A stretch of 64,000 bases of DNA from CAYWXV01 sp964462535 (GCA_964462535.1 CAYWXV010000008.1:30845-94844), one strand, 5' to 3'. Shown: positions 51,450-60,445, counted from the stretch's first letter. A program made the numbers and translations. The notes: generated from the sequence alone by a model not told the origin.

Positions 51450-51606
51450 TTGCGGGGCTGTTGAACGACGCGCGATCTCTACGTTGCGTTCATTGTTACT
51501 CACTGCGCCCTATCTCCGATATGCCTCACTCGCCTCTCGTCGCGCGGCTGTACGTCGGGGGACGTGAACAGCCTCATGATCGGAGACGTATTCGGCAGTC
51601 TGCTAG
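51450..51606 (+). repeat. CTAG palindromic repeat, copy E (157 bp, full length)
   Basis: GGCTGTTGAACGACGCGCGATC, CTACGTTGCGTTC, then a degenerate centre (CTGCGCCCTATCTCCGATATG), GCCTCACTCGCC, GTGAACAGCCTCATGATCGGAG and ATTCGGCAGTCTGCTAG. The right end CTAG is the complement of the stop codon of the carbonic anhydrase (51603-51605). Its length equals copy A. Confidence 0.83.
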
Positions 51607-52214
51607 AGAAACTCCACAACACCCGTCTCGAGTGAGTATTCGGCGCCGACAACCATAAGTCCGTCGTTCAGGATGAGGTTCTCCAGGATTGCAGATCCGT
51701 GTTGCAGATGATTGACGGACATTCGAACGTTGGCGCGGACGGCATGATCAACGAGGCTTGCTCTGTCCTGGACAAGCTCGGTGTTGGTCAGTCCCATCAC
51801 CGCAGGCTTGATGCGATCAATAATCGATGCAAGGTTCTTCGACGGCGCATCGGAGGATTCCAGCAGCGAGTCGACGGTTGCGGCCACGGCGCCGCAGTTG
51901 CTGTGACCAAGCACAACCACCAAACGCGTACCGAAGCGTTCCGCCGCAAACTCAACACTGCCGACAAGTGAAGGTGCAATGATGTTGCCAGCAACACGGA
52001 TGACGAACAGCTCACCGAGTCCTTGATCGAAGACGATCTCTGCCGGAGCCCGGGAGTCCGAGCAACCGAGTATGATCGCGAACGGTTCCTGTTCAGCAAC
52101 GAGCTCCATGCGACGCTTGTGTGTGAGGGTGCGCTCAAGGCTACTCTGACCACTGGAGAATCGCCTGTTTCCCTCACGAAGCCGCGCAAGCGCGGATTGA
52201 GCATTGATAGGCAT
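51603..52214 (-). CDS. Beta-class carbonic anhydrase
   Basis: 203 residues from ATG 52214. Zinc ligands C51, H104, C107 with the Asp-Arg dyad D53/R55: ILGCSDSRAPAEIVFDQGLGELFVIRVAGN and VVLGHSNCGAV. Interconverts CO2 and bicarbonate. The internal repeat LVQDRASLVDHAVRANVRMSVNHL matches the helical part of the family. The stop codon and the last bases come from repeat copy E, and the C-terminus (YSLETGVVEFL) is the natural family end, so little was lost. DoxX lies 50 bp upstream, same strand. Confidence 0.95.
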   Translation of the reverse strand: MPINAQSALARLREGNRRFSSGQSSLERTLTHKRRMELVAEQEPFAIILGCSDSRAPAEIVFDQGLGELFVIRVAGNIIAPSLVGSVEFAAERFGTRLVVVLGHSNCGAVAATVDSLLESSDAPSKNLASIIDRIKPAVMGLTNTELVQDRASLVDHAVRANVRMSVNHLQHGSAILENLILNDGLMVVGAEYSLETGVVEFL

Positions 52215-52264
52215 GATCGGGGGAGTCGGAAGTGGGACGTGATGTGTGTTGAATGCCCGTTGGT

Positions 52265-52711
52265 CTACACGACAAAGTTCACTGACCACCAGAGCAGAGC
52301 AATCCAGAGGACCTGAAGCGGAGCACGGATGATCATAGGTGTGTGTGGTCGACCACCGATTGTGTGATCGATGCGGGCCGCATGGATATTGGCGGGAAAC
52401 AGCGCGACGAGGAGGACGACCAACGCGAGCGCGGAGAATCTGGCCGTTGTTGGGATCAGGAGTCCTATAGCCCCGATGATCTCCGCTATTCCGGTCAGCG
52501 TCACAAGGAGAGCGGGACTTGGGAGACCGGGGGGGACCATTTGCACCAGATCGTCGCGTGTCTTGTTGAAGTGTGCAGCACCCGTAAAGAGGAACATGAT
52601 CGCCAGACCGACGCGTGTCGCCATTGTCCAGCTGTCGAGCACCGGCCACGCAAAAGCTCCGACACCTCGCGCCAGCAGTATTCCGGCCACCATGATGTAG
52701 AAGGGAACCAT
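52265..52711 (-). CDS. DoxX family membrane protein
   Basis: 148 residues, four helices (about 5-25, 32-46, 75-92, 98-115, last 130-147). WTMATRVGLAIMFLFTGAAHF, then GIAEIIGAIGLLIPTTARFSALALVVLLVALFPANIHAARI, are the DoxX/DoxD signatures. Members are linked with thiol and sulfur oxidation or with quinone-dependent redox. Here it precedes carbonic anhydrase by 50 bp in the same orientation, possibly co-transcribed. An ATG at 52693 (MVAGILL) is an alternative start. Confidence 0.88.
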   Translation of the reverse strand: MVPFYIMVAGILLARGVGAFAWPVLDSWTMATRVGLAIMFLFTGAAHFNKTRDDLVQMVPPGLPSPALLVTLTGIAEIIGAIGLLIPTTARFSALALVVLLVALFPANIHAARIDHTIGGRPHTPMIIRAPLQVLWIALLWWSVNFVV

Positions 52712-52881
52712 GTCGATTGTCGCTATCCGTTGATCGTTGTCACTTGTGGCTCGTGGATCGCCCCCGTTTCATCCTGCACGAATCACTCTCCCGTTCCAAT
52801 CCCGTCTTCATCCTAGCCCTCTTCGTCCACCCCTTTGATCGCTCTCCCCAGCCATCCTTTTGCCGCCATGAAGATACTCCT

Positions 52882-53817
52882 CTATGGTACATTCCGAGCC
52901 ACCCACTCCCTGAGTTCCTTGCCCAGGCGTGTATGGTCGTCGAACATCATGTCTTCGTGACCGGCATCGTCGACGATAACAAGCGTGACGTGCCGACCAC
53001 CGGCACGCGCAAGCTGGCGCACATGGTCGACCGGGATGTTTCGGTCGTCAGTCCCGTGCGCAAGGAAGATCGGCACTGTGATCCGCCTAACCGCTTCAAC
53101 AGTGTTCGCGCGTGCCGGATCGAACCCCGCAAGCCTTCCCGCCTCCGCGGTTGCGCTGTCGACCTGTTCCTCCGTCAGCAACGATCCGATCAGGGGAAGT
53201 TTGGCAACGACATACCTCCCGACCACCTGCCTCATCGTGGCGAACGTCGATACGCTCGCCACCGCGTCAACGCGCCGATCGCGCGCGGCGGTTTGCAGGG
53301 CCACAGCACCGCCGTATGAATACCCGATCAGACAGAGAGGCCGTTTAAGCGCTCCTTCCTGCTCCATTGCCGTGATCACCTTGACGAGATCATCACTCTC
53401 CACCACGCCGTAGGTTAGAAAATCACCGGATGATCGTCCATGTCCTCTCAGATCGACGAGGGCTACGCGGTATCCGCTGTCAGCCCAGGCGTGCCCCTTC
53501 TCCAGCTCCGCCTCCTTGCTCGCCCAGATCCCGTGGAGGATGATCATCGTTCCTCTCGGCTCTCTGCGCGACGGCTCAATGATGAACATGGAGATAGACG
53601 CGGCAGGCGGACCCACGGGAACTCGCGCATGACGAGTCACACCCATGCTTCGCAACGACTGGGGGGTTGGATCGTCGCGTGCATCGATGTGAATCGTCGA
53701 ACCTGGGGCGAAGACAATCGCGTGTGGAAGAATCGATGGGAGCGCTGCGTACCCAATCCCCATCAATGCGAGGAACGCGATCAGCAGCCCCAACAGAATC
53801 TTCTTCGCTCGTGACAT
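52882..53817 (-). CDS. Alpha/beta hydrolase, membrane-anchored
   Basis: 311 residues. An N-terminal helix (about 6-28) anchors it or is a signal. The hydrolase core has oxyanion-side IILHGIWAS (95-103), the nucleophile elbow GYSYGG (S167), the acid in HGTDDRNIPVDHV and the final histidine in DDAGHEDMMFDD. Thus the Ser-Asp-His triad is complete. Family: serine aminopeptidase/esterase (Hydrolase_4) type with YqkD-like architecture. Substrate unknown. It stands alone, 68 bp after the MBL gene start region on the same strand. Confidence 0.9.
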   Translation of the reverse strand: MSRAKKILLGLLIAFLALMGIGYAALPSILPHAIVFAPGSTIHIDARDDPTPQSLRSMGVTRHARVPVGPPAASISMFIIEPSRREPRGTMIILHGIWASKEAELEKGHAWADSGYRVALVDLRGHGRSSGDFLTYGVVESDDLVKVITAMEQEGALKRPLCLIGYSYGGAVALQTAARDRRVDAVASVSTFATMRQVVGRYVVAKLPLIGSLLTEEQVDSATAEAGRLAGFDPARANTVEAVRRITVPIFLAHGTDDRNIPVDHVRQLARAGGRHVTLVIVDDAGHEDMMFDDHTRLGKELREWVARNVP

Positions 53818-53885
53818 TGGAGGGTCCGGTGTGGGGCACGAAGCGTGCGCACCACATGTAGTGTGCTACGCTGTGTTGCTGCGCG

Positions 53886-55388
53886 CTACCGAATGCTTTG
53901 TTTCAGATCGTCGAAAGGGATCACCGTCTTCACGGACCGACTGTTGATCATCCAGCTTTGATAGATGACATCGACGTCCAGCCCGTGCTGGACGATCGCG
54001 TCGTACAACCCCCTCTGCATGGGCCCTGCTGGTGCGTGTGGGTTGTCATTTCGCATGTAGACCAGATCGTCCTGCAAAACCATCTTCTCACGCGGGAAAT
54101 AGTAGATGACGTAGTCCTCGGTATGCTTCGACATCGAGCCGATGAAGATGAGCCGCATCTCCATCTCCCCGTCGCTGATCACGCGCATGGTGTCGAACAC
54201 GTCGAACGTCAGGGGCTTTGGCGACAATTGAAGGCTGTCGGGTTCGATTTTGTGGTCGAAGTCGACGAGTTGACGGATGTAGGCCGTGTCGATGGGCGTG
54301 GTGACAATCGTGGCCCCAGCGTGCACAAGTGCTCGGACGCCACCCAGATAGTGAGGATGATGGTGGCCGAAGACGAAGTACCGGATCGGTTTACCCGGCG
54401 CTATGCGACGCGCCTCCTGGACGATTAGCTCTCCGTTCTCGGCATTCAAAGGAGCGCCGGTCACGACCAGGAAGTCACGGAACTCCACGACGGCAACACG
54501 CGAGTTTGCGTGCTTCAGGTCGACGAAATGAATGTTGTCGTTGTAGTCGAAGCGAGAGATCTCCCGTGTTGCGCTGGGACGGTCGGACTCGATGCGATAG
54601 TCCGGCGGAATCAGCGCGGTAATCCGCCTCCTATCAAACGCTTCCTGACTCGATCCAACCGTAACTACGTTTGCATCCATCCCCAGGTACCGCTCGACGA
54701 TCCTGGTCGGAAACCTGAACCCCCCTTCTTCCGGCGCGTCGTAGTCACTGAAGGTCACGGTCGCGGTAACGTCGCCATACATGTCGTCTGCGTACTGCCA
54801 CCAGGCAGAGCGAACCTCCTTCGACGTTGCGTCGAGAACCATGGAAACCAGGTAGTTGTCTTTTCGGCGGTAGACAACAGTGTCCATTGTTCCGGATGCA
54901 TATCGGACTAATGATGATGCGACATCCTCTGCGAGAAAGTCGCGGAGGAGGAATACTGGCGTCATCGTCGAGACCGTGTAGAGAAAGTCAATTCTATCGC
55001 TGGTGGTTGTCTTGCGGGGTGCCGTATCGCCATAGTCGACAACCGCCAAAGTCGTATCACAGCAGTAGGTAAAGGACGAGTAGACGTTCGGTCCTCCGAA
55101 CGTGGTGCTGTCGGTCGCGTAGAACGCGGATCCTGCATCGCTCAGGAGAAACGACCCAGCAGAATTGGTGGTCATTGTATACCAGGGCCGTCTGAAGTGA
55201 CCCAGCCGCTGTCGGGTTTTGGTAAAACCGAAGACGGCATCACGTGGAGGGGCCAGATTTCGAAGCGTACCACGCACCACCGATTGCGCGCGGGCCTGGT
55301 CCGGGGACTGACCGCTAAGAAGCAAGGGGATGAGCAGCATGAAGACGACGGCGCCGATTGCGCGGCGGAGGGAAGGAGCAGTGTTCAT
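53886..55388 (-). CDS. Secreted MBL-fold protein
   Basis: 500 residues. Signal peptide (about 1-35). The metallo-beta-lactamase domain lies in the C-terminal half: IHFVDLKHANSRVAVVEFRDFLVVTGAP, FVFGHHHPHYLGG (the H-x-H-x-D-H motif is changed to HHHPHYLGG), the loop TVITPIDTAYIRQL region and LIFIGSMSKHTEDYVIYYFPREKMVLQDDLVY. The variant motif, with Tyr instead of Asp, may alter metal binding. The N-terminal half (residues 40-260) is beta-rich and resembles no domain I know. A TATTTTCC element stands 5 nt before ATG. Confidence 0.88.
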   Translation of the reverse strand: MNTAPSLRRAIGAVVFMLLIPLLLSGQSPDQARAQSVVRGTLRNLAPPRDAVFGFTKTRQRLGHFRRPWYTMTTNSAGSFLLSDAGSAFYATDSTTFGGPNVYSSFTYCCDTTLAVVDYGDTAPRKTTTSDRIDFLYTVSTMTPVFLLRDFLAEDVASSLVRYASGTMDTVVYRRKDNYLVSMVLDATSKEVRSAWWQYADDMYGDVTATVTFSDYDAPEEGGFRFPTRIVERYLGMDANVVTVGSSQEAFDRRRITALIPPDYRIESDRPSATREISRFDYNDNIHFVDLKHANSRVAVVEFRDFLVVTGAPLNAENGELIVQEARRIAPGKPIRYFVFGHHHPHYLGGVRALVHAGATIVTTPIDTAYIRQLVDFDHKIEPDSLQLSPKPLTFDVFDTMRVISDGEMEMRLIFIGSMSKHTEDYVIYYFPREKMVLQDDLVYMRNDNPHAPAGPMQRGLYDAIVQHGLDVDVIYQSWMINSRSVKTVIPFDDLKQSIR

Positions 55389-55784
55389 GAGGCGGAAAAT
55401 ACGATCTATCGGAGGGGATGAGAGTCGGGCATCTCAATATTGATCCACGCACTTGTGTCCTTACCTTGAGGTCCCGGCCAAGTGGAACCAGAGCGTTCCC
55501 CCTTGTCACGCAGGCCGGGTTCATTGACCCCGACCCCTCCACCTGTGTCGCTTGGGACTCCGTCGCACGAGATCGTCTATCGGAACTCCCATGTACAATG
55601 TCGGAGGGGCACGCATGAGACGCATGTCGTCGACGGCTCCAGAACGAAGCAACGCCCAATGCCCTCCCTTGCGACGGGCCAACCGTGGATTGCGGCGTGG
55701 CGCCGCTCGTGGACAGACCACACCTGTGCTCGTTGCGTCCCATCCCCTCCCTCTTCCGCAAACCAGAGACCCATCACGCAATCT
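55389..55784. other. Divergent region between the MBL and nucleotidyltransferase genes
   Basis: 396 bp. The TATTTTCC box of the MBL gene is at 55394-55401 (minus strand). The rest is open in the plus frame of the nucleotidyltransferase but does not look like protein before 55785. Contains no repeat copy. Confidence 0.4.
55394..55401 (-). promoter_or_regulatory. Putative promoter element TATTTTCC before the MBL gene
   Basis: TATTTTCC then GCCTC then ATG (55388): the mutL/argS layout, giving an expected leaderless or nearly leaderless transcript. Confidence 0.35.
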
Positions 55785-56351
55785 GTGACCCAACAGCTGC
55801 AATTGATCGATGCTCTACGACGGCACGAAGTCTTGTGGGAAGCTCTCAAGCGCATCCCGCAACTGCGTCTCTACGACTGGTACCTGGGGGCAGGCTGCAT
55901 CGCGCAGACCTGGTGGAATCAGGCACATGGCAGACCTCCATCGCAGGGGATTCTCGACTACGATCTCGTCTACTTTGACGACGATCTGTCGAAGGAGAGC
56001 GAGGATCGTGTCCTACATGAAACGGAAGAGCTTCTTGCCGATCTGAACCTGACGCTCGATGTGAAGAACCAGGCGCGCGTCCACCTCTGGTATCCCGACA
56101 AGTTCGGCGTCGACATCACACCATACTATTCGACACGCGACGCCATCGACACGTGGCCGACGACATCCAACGCAATCGGTGTCCGTGTCGACAACGGAGT
56201 ACCCGAGGTATACGCCCCGTTTGGACTTGACGATCTGATGGATCTCATCATACGGCCGAATCGATCCATCGTCACACGGGAAGTGTACGAATCGAAGGCG
56301 CGACGATGGAAGGCGGAATGGCCGAAGTTGGTAGTGATTCCGTGGGACTGA
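55785..56351 (+). CDS. Nucleotidyltransferase family protein (DUF925, NTP_transf_6)
   Basis: 188 residues from GTG 55785; longer readings upstream lack protein-like sequence. LYDWYLGAGCIAQTWWNQAHG and DYDLVYFDDDLS match the family pattern W-x-G-A-G-x-x-x...W and D-x-D/V-Y-F-D. NQARVHLWYPDKFGVDITPYYSTRDAIDTWPTTSNAIGVRVD and YAPFGLDDLMDLIIRPN follow, then WPKLVVIPWD at the end. The whole length fits. The biological substrate of the family is unknown. The kinase gene is convergent, 109 bp away. Confidence 0.9.
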   Translation: MTQQLQLIDALRRHEVLWEALKRIPQLRLYDWYLGAGCIAQTWWNQAHGRPPSQGILDYDLVYFDDDLSKESEDRVLHETEELLADLNLTLDVKNQARVHLWYPDKFGVDITPYYSTRDAIDTWPTTSNAIGVRVDNGVPEVYAPFGLDDLMDLIIRPNRSIVTREVYESKARRWKAEWPKLVVIPWD

Positions 56352-56460
56352 GACGCCTGACGCCTGACGGCTGAACACGACGCGCGGCAGCCCTTTCCAG
56401 GACTCCCTTGGACTCTCCCGTATCTATGAGGACAGCGATTCGCGACTGCGACGACCGCGA

Positions 56461-57141
56461 TCACCTCCGCTCAACGAGTTCAGCATCGCCGGGCACGTTG
56501 TTGTCGATTACGACCGAAGCCCACCGCTCGGGTTCTGCCTCGCTCAGGTACAACTCCTGTCCCCTCACGTAACGATCCTCCCACCTTTGTCGAAACGGGC
56601 GGAGCACATCTTCGGATCGAGCCGCGTTCCCGGGTCCATCCCGATCGAGCATGCGACTCCAGGTCACATCGAAGTTGACGCGCAGGAACAGGGAGAAGTC
56701 CCAGTAGTCTCGGAGTTCGGGGCGGTGGAGAAAGATGCCGTCTAGAAGCAGAACGGCGTAATCGGGTGCGTGGAGGAGAGGCGTTTGGACAACACTGTCG
56801 GTGCGATGATCGAACGCAGCGGAGCGATACAGGCGCGAGCCGCCAGGCCCCAACGGTTCAAGGACGTATTCGATCAGACGGGAGTAGTTGTAGGAGTCGT
56901 GGTAGAAACCTTGTGGGGAGTCAGCTCCGCGCCTGTAGCGGACATCCCGGGGATTATGAAATCCGTCGACAGACGCACGAATTGTGGAGCGCCCCAGACG
57001 TTCAATCGGGTGTACGAGCTGGTCCGCCATCACCGTCTTTCCCGCTCCGTCTACACCGTCGATTGCAACTCGGATCGGGTGCCTCCTGGCGACACCCGCT
57101 ATCCGATCGGCGAGTTGCGCCAGAAGGGTATCCCGGTCCAT
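56461..57141 (-). CDS. Uridine-kinase-like P-loop kinase
   Basis: 226 residues. Walker A GVDGAGKT at 29-36, SVDGFHNPRDVRYRRGADSPQGFYHDSYN in the acceptor region and LLLDGIFLHRPELRDYWDFSLFLRV as Walker B/P-loop partner are typical of the uridine kinase/phosphoribulokinase superfamily (small-molecule branch, often annotated uridylate or nucleoside kinase). The basic C-terminal RWEDRYVRGQELYLSEAEPER is the lid. It follows hisA by 11 bp and is probably co-transcribed, perhaps phosphorylating a nucleoside or sugar precursor; this is inferred from position only. Confidence 0.85.
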   Translation of the reverse strand: MDRDTLLAQLADRIAGVARRHPIRVAIDGVDGAGKTVMADQLVHPIERLGRSTIRASVDGFHNPRDVRYRRGADSPQGFYHDSYNYSRLIEYVLEPLGPGGSRLYRSAAFDHRTDSVVQTPLLHAPDYAVLLLDGIFLHRPELRDYWDFSLFLRVNFDVTWSRMLDRDGPGNAARSEDVLRPFRQRWEDRYVRGQELYLSEAEPERWASVVIDNNVPGDAELVERR

Positions 57142-57152
57142 GCGTCTCCTCT

Positions 57153-57899
57153 CTACGCCTCCTCCGCCGGGGGCGGAACCTCGTTCATCCAGGGATAGAG
57201 ATCCGCAACACGAATTCGTCCTTCGTACCAGGCCTTACCGATGATGACGCCATCGACGCCAACGCGATCAAGGATTGTCAGGTCGTCCACGAAACCGACA
57301 CCCCCCGAAGCGATCAGCTCCAGATCGGGAAATCGCTGGCGAAGCGAGTCGTACAGGGCGACGTTGGGTCCCCCCATCATACCGTCGCGCTCGATATCGG
57401 TACAGAGGAAGCTCCGCACGCCTGATGCAACCATCTCTGCGATGAACTCCTCGTGCCGTCGCTCGGACTGCTTCTCCCACCCTTCCACAGCAATACGTCC
57501 TTCGCGAAGATCAATAGCGACGACGATTCGATCGGCACCGAAACGCTCAATCCATTCGGGGATGCGCTCCGGGTGTTCAACCACTGCGCTGGCAACGACT
57601 ACGCGTCCAGCCCCTTTGGAGAGAAGCATATCGATGTCGTCGGCGGTGCGGATGCCACCTCCGACCTGAGCACGTATTGCAGATGCTGAAAGGATATCAG
57701 CCAACGCGTCAACGTTGACAACGCGTCCTTCGCGCGCCCCCTCCAGATCGATGACATGAAGGTGGGTGAATCCCAGATTGTGAAAAGCCAGAGCTACTGA
57801 GGATGGGTAGTCGCCGTAGGTTGTGCGCCGGGAGAAGTCCCCCTGACGGAGCCTGACGCACCTCCCCTCGTAGATATCCATCGCCGGGTATATGACCAT
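57153..57899 (-). CDS. hisA: Phosphoribosylformimino-AICAR-P isomerase HisA
   Basis: 248 residues, the usual length of the TIM barrel. Catalytic D8 (PAMDIYEGRCVRLRQG) and D130 (VVAIDLREG) are present, and the two phosphate-binding half-barrels show VGGGIRTADD and IASGGVGFVDD. LCTDIERDGMMGGPN in the middle is the HisA signature. It isomerises the fourth histidine intermediate. It stands alone without other his genes, but followed by a kinase. ATACTTCG lies 9 nt before ATG, resembling the short-leader promoters. Confidence 0.94.
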   Translation of the reverse strand: MVIYPAMDIYEGRCVRLRQGDFSRRTTYGDYPSSVALAFHNLGFTHLHVIDLEGAREGRVVNVDALADILSASAIRAQVGGGIRTADDIDMLLSKGAGRVVVASAVVEHPERIPEWIERFGADRIVVAIDLREGRIAVEGWEKQSERRHEEFIAEMVASGVRSFLCTDIERDGMMGGPNVALYDSLRQRFPDLELIASGGVGFVDDLTILDRVGVDGVIIGKAWYEGRIRVADLYPWMNEVPPPAEEA

Positions 57900-58015
57900 G
57901 GTTGGAAGCGAAGTATGGGGTGGAGATCACGCTGATCTCCTTTGGACACCGGATCGTTACCGGAAATCGCACGCGAAGATACCGCACTCCCTCACTATTC
58001 AAGCAACTGCATCAG

Positions 58016-58708
58016 TCAATCCTTCGCCATCCACCGTTTGCGTTCTGCCTCGGGAAACTTCTCGATCGCGTACCGGAGCATGGTGCGTGGCATTGAGCGA
58101 TAGTGGATCCGGAGGAATTCCCGCTCGACATCTCCATCACGATTACCGATCTCGCGTAGCATCCACCCCGTCGCCTTGTGGATCAGGTCCTCACGATCAC
58201 CAAGGAGCATCCCGGCTATACGAAGCGCCTCGTCGTACTCGCCAAGCTTGATGAAGTGAAACGTGGAGAGAACCGCTATCCGTCTTTCCCACAAACTCTT
58301 CGACCGGGCCAGTCGGCGAAGAGGTGCTCGACTCCGCTCCTGCAGCCACGCTCCCACGATGTACTCCGCCGACGTGTCGACTAGATCCCAGTTGTTGATG
58401 TATCTGGTGTTGGCCAGATAGGCCTCGTAAATCGCCCGCCGGACTTCGTGATCCTTTGATCGCATTTGCCGGACCAGGATCATCAACGCCACCATCCGGT
58501 CTTCGTGAATCGGCGAACGGAGAAGATCAAGCGTGTCGTCCAGCGGGAGATCCTTGTGCGCGGCAGCGATCTTCCGAATCACCGGCACTCGAATCCCAAT
58601 GAATACGTCACCTTCCCCGTACTCTCCCGGACCCGTCTTGAAATACCGTTGGAGAAAGAGTGCATCATCGGGATTCGCTGCGGCACGGAGGTCGTCTCGG
58701 ATTTTCAT
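58016..58708 (-). CDS. alkD: DNA alkylation repair protein AlkD
   Basis: 230 residues of helical (HEAT-like) repeats. Key features of Bacillus cereus AlkD are seen: INNWDLVDTSAEY (Trp and Asp of the catalytic pocket), SLWERRIAVLST (Arg) and HKATGWMLREIGNRD (Trp). AlkD excises 3- and 7-alkylated purines without flipping the base. Sole DNA-repair gene here besides mutL. It is not in an operon with its neighbours, 107 bp after the hisA start region. Confidence 0.93.
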   Translation of the reverse strand: MKIRDDLRAAANPDDALFLQRYFKTGPGEYGEGDVFIGIRVPVIRKIAAAHKDLPLDDTLDLLRSPIHEDRMVALMILVRQMRSKDHEVRRAIYEAYLANTRYINNWDLVDTSAEYIVGAWLQERSRAPLRRLARSKSLWERRIAVLSTFHFIKLGEYDEALRIAGMLLGDREDLIHKATGWMLREIGNRDGDVEREFLRIHYRSMPRTMLRYAIEKFPEAERKRWMAKD

Positions 58709-58741
58709 GGGGCTGTCGTGGGCGTGACGAAGGTGAGTTCT

Positions 58742-60349
58742 CTACCAGAGGAGTTTTCCGACATACGGGCCCGCCTGAATGACATAGAGGCCCGATGGCA
58801 GGTTCCAAAGCTCGACAATCAGTCGGTCAAATCCGACCGCCGCGCTTCGAGCAGAGACGGTCCGCCCGTTGACGTCGACGAGTGTCACCTCCACGTCTCC
58901 ATGCAGTGACTCCGGCAGGTCGACAATCGCCTGGCATCGCTCTCTATCTGCCACGATATGCAACGATCTGGTGCGGCTTGGGTGACGATGCACGGACGCC
59001 GCTGAGCAGGGCTCCAAAGGATCGTTGACGATATATGGCTCGGACGCAATCATCCCCGCACCACGGGGGACAAACACAACAAACGTATCGGACCGCACCA
59101 CAGCAAGATTCCGGGTGGTGTCCCCGGTCGACCAGAGATACCGAGAGTGCCCAGGACCCGCGTCCAGATACCGCGTGCCTCCACTGTCGTAACAGACGAC
59201 TCGGGGTCTGTTCAGCCTCCATGGAAGATCGTCGTAGTGGTACACACGATAGGAGCGGAGCGTGTCATCGAACGAGAGAGCGAAGACCGCCCGATTATCC
59301 GGCGACACCACGTTAAAGAGAAGACGTGAATCGACCGTCAGCCCGTAATTGATCAGAGTGTTTCCGTTGGAGAGTCGTTGGGCGTTTCCAATCGCGCGAC
59401 TGTGCGACGACGAATCCTCCACGTGTGACCAGACGAGCGCAGCCGTCATCGTGGACTCGTCCAGCTCATATTCCTTGGCCGCCGCGGGATGAACGGGACT
59501 ACCGGCTCGTCCGTTGTCGAAGAGCGTGAGATTTCCGTTCGCGATTTTGCGGCAATCATGCTGAGCCAGAAATAGAGCCGAGTCGTTCGTGACATTGAAC
59601 TGATTTCGCTTACCGCCGAAGCGCCAGATGACCGCGCCCGTGTTGCGATCGATCTTCGTTATCTCGTTAAAGTGTCGCGACGACAGCAGGTAGTTGCCGT
59701 CGCCGTCCAGCGCAACCGCGTTGGAGTGAGTCCAGTCGACAACCGACGGGTTGGAGAGATAGTATGGGTCGACATCTCCGAGATCGAAGTGATCTATCGC
59801 GCGCCACTCGAACACCACCACTCCGTCGGGCCTCACCTCCTGCAACACGACGCTCTCCACCACGGCATCCGAGTCACCAGGAGTGGCGTTTCCGTTGAAC
59901 AACGGGTAGTCCCTTAGATCGCGCACTACCTGTTCTGACCCCATCATCAAATAGTTTCCGTTTGGGAGGAGCAAGAAATCGTGGGGATCGAATTGAACGC
60001 CGTTCCCAGTCGAGGCTGAATCGATAATGCGGAACGTGGCGTCCAGGAAGTAGTAGTTGTTCCCCTGGTAGTAGCTGATCATGCCATTGGACTGCAGCTT
60101 AAAGTCGCCCGTGTTTCCTGTGGCAACTTTTCGATAGTAAACGACACTTCCGTTTCCGTCCAGAATGAGATGAAACGGTGAGATATCCGGCATCGGGCGC
60201 CCCGTCTGCGCGGGACAGAGGAAGTAGTATCCGGTAGTGGAAGAGTCATCCGACAACACAGTGTACGAGGGCACCTCCTGTGCACCGGCGGGGATGCAGG
60301 TAATCAGAAGGAGGGGCAACAGGCGTCGCGACAGATATCCAAATGTCAT
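58742..60349 (-). CDS. Secreted arylsulfotransferase-like protein with T9SS sorting domain
   Basis: 535 residues from ATG 60349. Signal peptide (about 9-24). Residues 30-440 form an ASST-like propeller: GNTGDFKLQSNGMISYYQGNNYYFLD, VQFDPHDFLLLPNGNYLMMGSEQ, DWTHSNAVALDGDGNYLLSSRHFNEITKIDRNTGAVIWRFGGKRNQF, DSSSHSRAIGNAQRLSNGNTLINYG. The DPHD and WTHSNA histidines match the aryl sulfotransferase site. The C-terminal 80 residues (HIVADRERCQAIVDLPESLHGDVEVTLVDVNGRTV...LPSGLYVIQAG) fit a type IX sorting domain. It is divergent from the TPR gene, 154 bp apart. Confidence 0.9.
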   Translation of the reverse strand: MTFGYLSRRLLPLLLITCIPAGAQEVPSYTVLSDDSSTTGYYFLCPAQTGRPMPDISPFHLILDGNGSVVYYRKVATGNTGDFKLQSNGMISYYQGNNYYFLDATFRIIDSASTGNGVQFDPHDFLLLPNGNYLMMGSEQVVRDLRDYPLFNGNATPGDSDAVVESVVLQEVRPDGVVVFEWRAIDHFDLGDVDPYYLSNPSVVDWTHSNAVALDGDGNYLLSSRHFNEITKIDRNTGAVIWRFGGKRNQFNVTNDSALFLAQHDCRKIANGNLTLFDNGRAGSPVHPAAAKEYELDESTMTAALVWSHVEDSSSHSRAIGNAQRLSNGNTLINYGLTVDSRLLFNVVSPDNRAVFALSFDDTLRSYRVYHYDDLPWRLNRPRVVCYDSGGTRYLDAGPGHSRYLWSTGDTTRNLAVVRSDTFVVFVPRGAGMIASEPYIVNDPLEPCSAASVHRHPSRTRSLHIVADRERCQAIVDLPESLHGDVEVTLVDVNGRTVSARSAAVGFDRLIVELWNLPSGLYVIQAGPYVGKLLW

Positions 60350-60445
60350 TGTCGTTGGGTTTTCAAGAGTGTTGCCGCCACCAATGGTGCACAAGGTATG
60401 CCCCCGGTCGCAGAAAATGCAATACCCGTCCCCCTGCGTGGATTG

